NCBI RefSeq assembly: GCF_007655135.1
Contig: NC_045134.1
Coordinates: forward strand, 6,096,982-6,160,981
Source: Punica granatum
Taxonomy: Eukaryota; Streptophyta; Magnoliopsida; Myrtales; Lythraceae
Direction of reading: 5' to 3'
Length of the DNA stretch: 64,000 nt
Numbering within the stretch: position 1 is the first letter of the stretch; each line of letters starts with the position of its first letter. Below are positions 61,657-64,000 of the stretch, piece after piece. The notes below the pieces were generated by a model. That model did not search any database. It saw only the letters and a program-made list of their open reading frames with translations, and was not told where the DNA came from. The translations under genes and the position numbers were made by a program.

Positions 61657-62989
61657 TCCACATTTGTATATGTTTCTAATTGTTTTTTTTTATAAAACGG
61701 ATACATATATATACATATATATAGAATATCGATGCGGTTGAGGATTGGTGTCTTATTGACATGCACGCTTTCGTTTCCTCCAACTACACACGAATCGGTA
61801 AAATAATTAAATCATGAAATTCCAATCAATTCATATATAAATTTATCGATTGAGATAGGAAAAGCGTGTGATATTGGTAGGCTGATATTGTCCCATTCTC
61901 AACAACATACAAATTTATTTCTTTCTAAGATTCCCCTTAACTAGAAGTTTGGGGACCCTTAAATTAATCAACGGACTCATCGTCTTCCTGCAGAAGGCGC
62001 AGGTCCATATATGAAGCATCAGTCGGGGGTGAACTGAATCGAGTGGAACTGAGGGCATAGTAGCTCTGCCTGCACCTAAAATTTTCGATCTTCCATAGAA
62101 ATTTCACATACTTTTTTTTTTCCGATGAAGGAGATTTCATATACTTTTTGTCTCGTGTAATTTCACATAGATTTAACTCATCATTTTCCAAAAAAGGATG
62201 AAGACCATTTTTTTCGCTCAAAACCCTATAATATATACTTCATCGCACTCTATTTAAATTCAACTCACTAAGTGCTTGTCCTTTTAAGAAAGGTTTTTAG
62301 TACATGTTGTCAATGGAGAAAATTCATGATTGAAAAAATTGTACCTCCTCAATAGACTGATTTAGCTCGAACCAAATTAGTCAAGATCCGTTGAACTTTC
62401 AAATATCATCGTCCATCTAAAAAAATTTAACAATTACAAAAAACAAAATTTTATTTTGGAGCTCAATAATACCCGAACTACGTGCATTAATAATAAAGTA
62501 ATTGTTCTCCTACCAACTTGTTCACACTGAAATATAAAAAATAATCATAAGTAATTGGATCTTTATAACTATCACGTCCAAGAGATTTTTATAATGGTCT
62601 ACCTTTTGGTCCATAGCCGCTACATCATTATTATTATTATTAACTAAATCATAGAATAATTTGTAAGAGAATATTGTGGCGATTTTATGACCATGCATAT
62701 ACTATACTATGCTTACATAGATTAACAGAAATTAATCAATCAGTTTTATTATGCATCAGACAGACAAGGATTCGTAAAATCAAAGTTTAATGGCTAAATT
62801 TGCAATAGAGAAAAGGATGGATCTGATTGAGTCCAATTATAAGTACATAAATGAGGAGAGCCTCATCTTCAATTTTGATTTCATGGTTACCCTAAATATT
62901 TCAATAATAAATAGATGGGTGTTTCGATTTATTTTTATTTTTTTGTGAAATCGGATGGGTGTTTTGAATTTGGCTTGAAGTGATTTTGC
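61657..62989. other. AT-rich spacer
   Basis: No supportable gene. A minus-strand frame at 61964-62221 (85 codons) has no known domain. A short (ATT)n tract lies at about 62626-62641. Confidence 0.5.
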
Positions 62990-63065
62990 AAAATGTATTT
63001 TAAATATAATATTCTCGTGATCAATGTAAAATGTATTTTAAATATAATATTCTCGTGATCAATGT
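62990..63065. repeat. Perfect 38-bp tandem duplication
   Basis: Units 62990-63027 and 63028-63065 are identical and each begins AAAATGTATTTTAAATATAA. No third copy was seen. It is probably a recent slippage or repair duplication. Confidence 0.95.
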
Positions 63066-63208
63066 CATATATCTTAAAAATGCTATTAAATGGTAAACTT
63101 TTAACGTGCACGAAATATAAAAGATATTTAAACATCATAAATAAAAGTTGATGTGCGAAATTTTATTCTTGAGTGCTCTAAGAAAAAGCGAACAACTCAT
63201 ATTAATTA

Positions 63209-63392
63209 TGTTACGGACCTGTGATTCGGGTTGAATTTACGTGCGATCTTCGTGCTCTCGAACAACTGCAAAAGGAGAAGATTGGGGTAGTAGACCGATT
63301 TCTCTCTCCGACGCTTAAATCAACCAGGGTTCACACGAGAGCAGTAATACGTTTATCATAGACAATGGACGAACCTTGATATTTATACATGA
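63209..63392 (-). repeat. LTR fragment adjoining the gag remnant
   Basis: Read on the minus strand, it contains a TATA-like GTATAAATATC, TTAAGCGTCGGAGAG and a terminal CAGGTCCGTAACA, as expected at the end of a Ty3/gypsy LTR. It lies directly after the gag remnant with no pol between them. Confidence 0.5.
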
Positions 63393-63395
63393 TCA

Positions 63396-64000
63396 TGAAG
63401 ATATTCGTTCCTTTCGCTTCTCCTCGACCTTTTCCTTCGCCTTTTTATCTAGTGTAAGGGCCTCCTCCATCGTCATATACCTCTTAGCCCTTGCCGCCAA
63501 GTCTACGAGATCCACCGTCGGTGAAATTACGAGGTCCTTCTTCAGGTTTACATACTTCAAACCTCTTTGGAATGCGGAAATCATATTGCGATGAGTGACC
63601 TCGTGCACCTCCGCGACGACTCCAAAATACCTATCTAACCAAGCGCGAAGCGTCTCTCCATCTCACTGCTCTATTCCAAACAAGTAGTTCACGTCCTTCC
63701 TGAACCTCTACATTCCTGCGAACCTCTGCACAAACGCATCCTGCAACTACTCAAAACTTCTGATGGAGCCAGTCGGGAGGGAGTTGAACCACTTCGCAGT
63801 ACTCCTAGTTAACTTGGCTGGGAATAGGAGGCACTTGACATTCTCATTCGTCGTCCACCCTAACAGGGACATAACATGCCTACGGACGTAGTCATGAGGA
63901 CCCGCCTTACCATCATATGCAGTGATATGGGAAAAAGAGAATTTGGGCGGCAGCTTGGTATTCTGGATCTCTGCGATAGAGGGAGAGCGTTATTAGAGTT
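63396..64000 (-). pseudogene. Ty3/gypsy gag remnant, partial and broken
   Basis: Minus-strand frames resemble the Retrotrans_gag domain: AYDGKAGPHDYVRRHVMSLL, then LTRSTAKWFNSLPTGSI, FVQRF, DGETLRAWLDRYFGVV and FQRGLK in the usual order. The usual nucleic-acid packaging role can no longer be served. There is one frameshift near 63720 and at least three stops, for example TAG at 63748-63750. The 5' part lies beyond the window edge. Only 3 bases separate it from an LTR fragment, so pol has been deleted. Confidence 0.8.

Overview
The window is nuclear DNA from a flowering plant, almost certainly a eudicot. Evidence: intron-rich genes with GT-AG splice sites, a plant R2R3-MYB, a subunit of the chloroplast NDH complex, thermospermine synthase, and dense LTR, TRIM, MULE, hAT, Tourist-like and SINE-like repeats. 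The species cannot be fixed from the sequence; a woody eudicot (Myrtales, e.g. pomegranate) is only a guess.

Three intact genes and one large pseudogene can be modelled exon by exon. (1) 3092-4895, + strand: an R2R3-MYB of the TT2/subgroup 5 type (3 exons, 274 aa), a probable activator of proanthocyanidin/flavonoid genes. (2) 32025-33468, - strand: chloroplast NDH subunit U (NdhU/CRRL; 5 exons, 221 aa). (3) 34816-40485, + strand: an intron-containing cytosolic ribosomal protein uS3 (RPS3) gene killed by a damaged donor, a 1-nt insertion, a lost acceptor and a stop codon. Its promoter-type site II motifs remain, and a 2.8-kb solo LTR sits in its third intron. (4) 47942-50898, + strand: ACAULIS5-type thermospermine synthase (10 exons, 344 aa). 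These genes act in unrelated pathways and do not form a cluster.

Layout: 1-7.3 kb holds the MYB gene and a MULE-like foldback element. 7.36-21.76 kb is one young LTR retrotransposon with two 4.2-kb LTRs (about 1% different by eye) around a 6-kb internal region without gag or pol; this is a LARD-type non-autonomous element and it carries a 1.4-kb minisatellite. 22-32 kb is repeat-rich spacer with TRIMs, MITEs, an unusual direct/inverted repeat cluster and a U6 snRNA-like copy. 32-40.5 kb holds ndhU and the RPS3 pseudogene. 40.5-47.7 kb is spacer with a tRNA-derived SINE and a nested repeat cluster. 47.7-51 kb is ACL5. 51-64 kb is a mosaic of foldback elements, a Tourist-like MITE, degraded retroelement coding sequence, a hAT-type element that has captured the intron-containing 3' end of a host coiled-coil gene, and a broken Ty3/gypsy gag at the right edge.

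The most notable signals are the hAT gene capture (59691-61648), the coding-free 14.4-kb retroelement with its internal minisatellite, and the palindromic repeat cluster at 30822-31301. All identities are from reading the sequence; no database search was possible.
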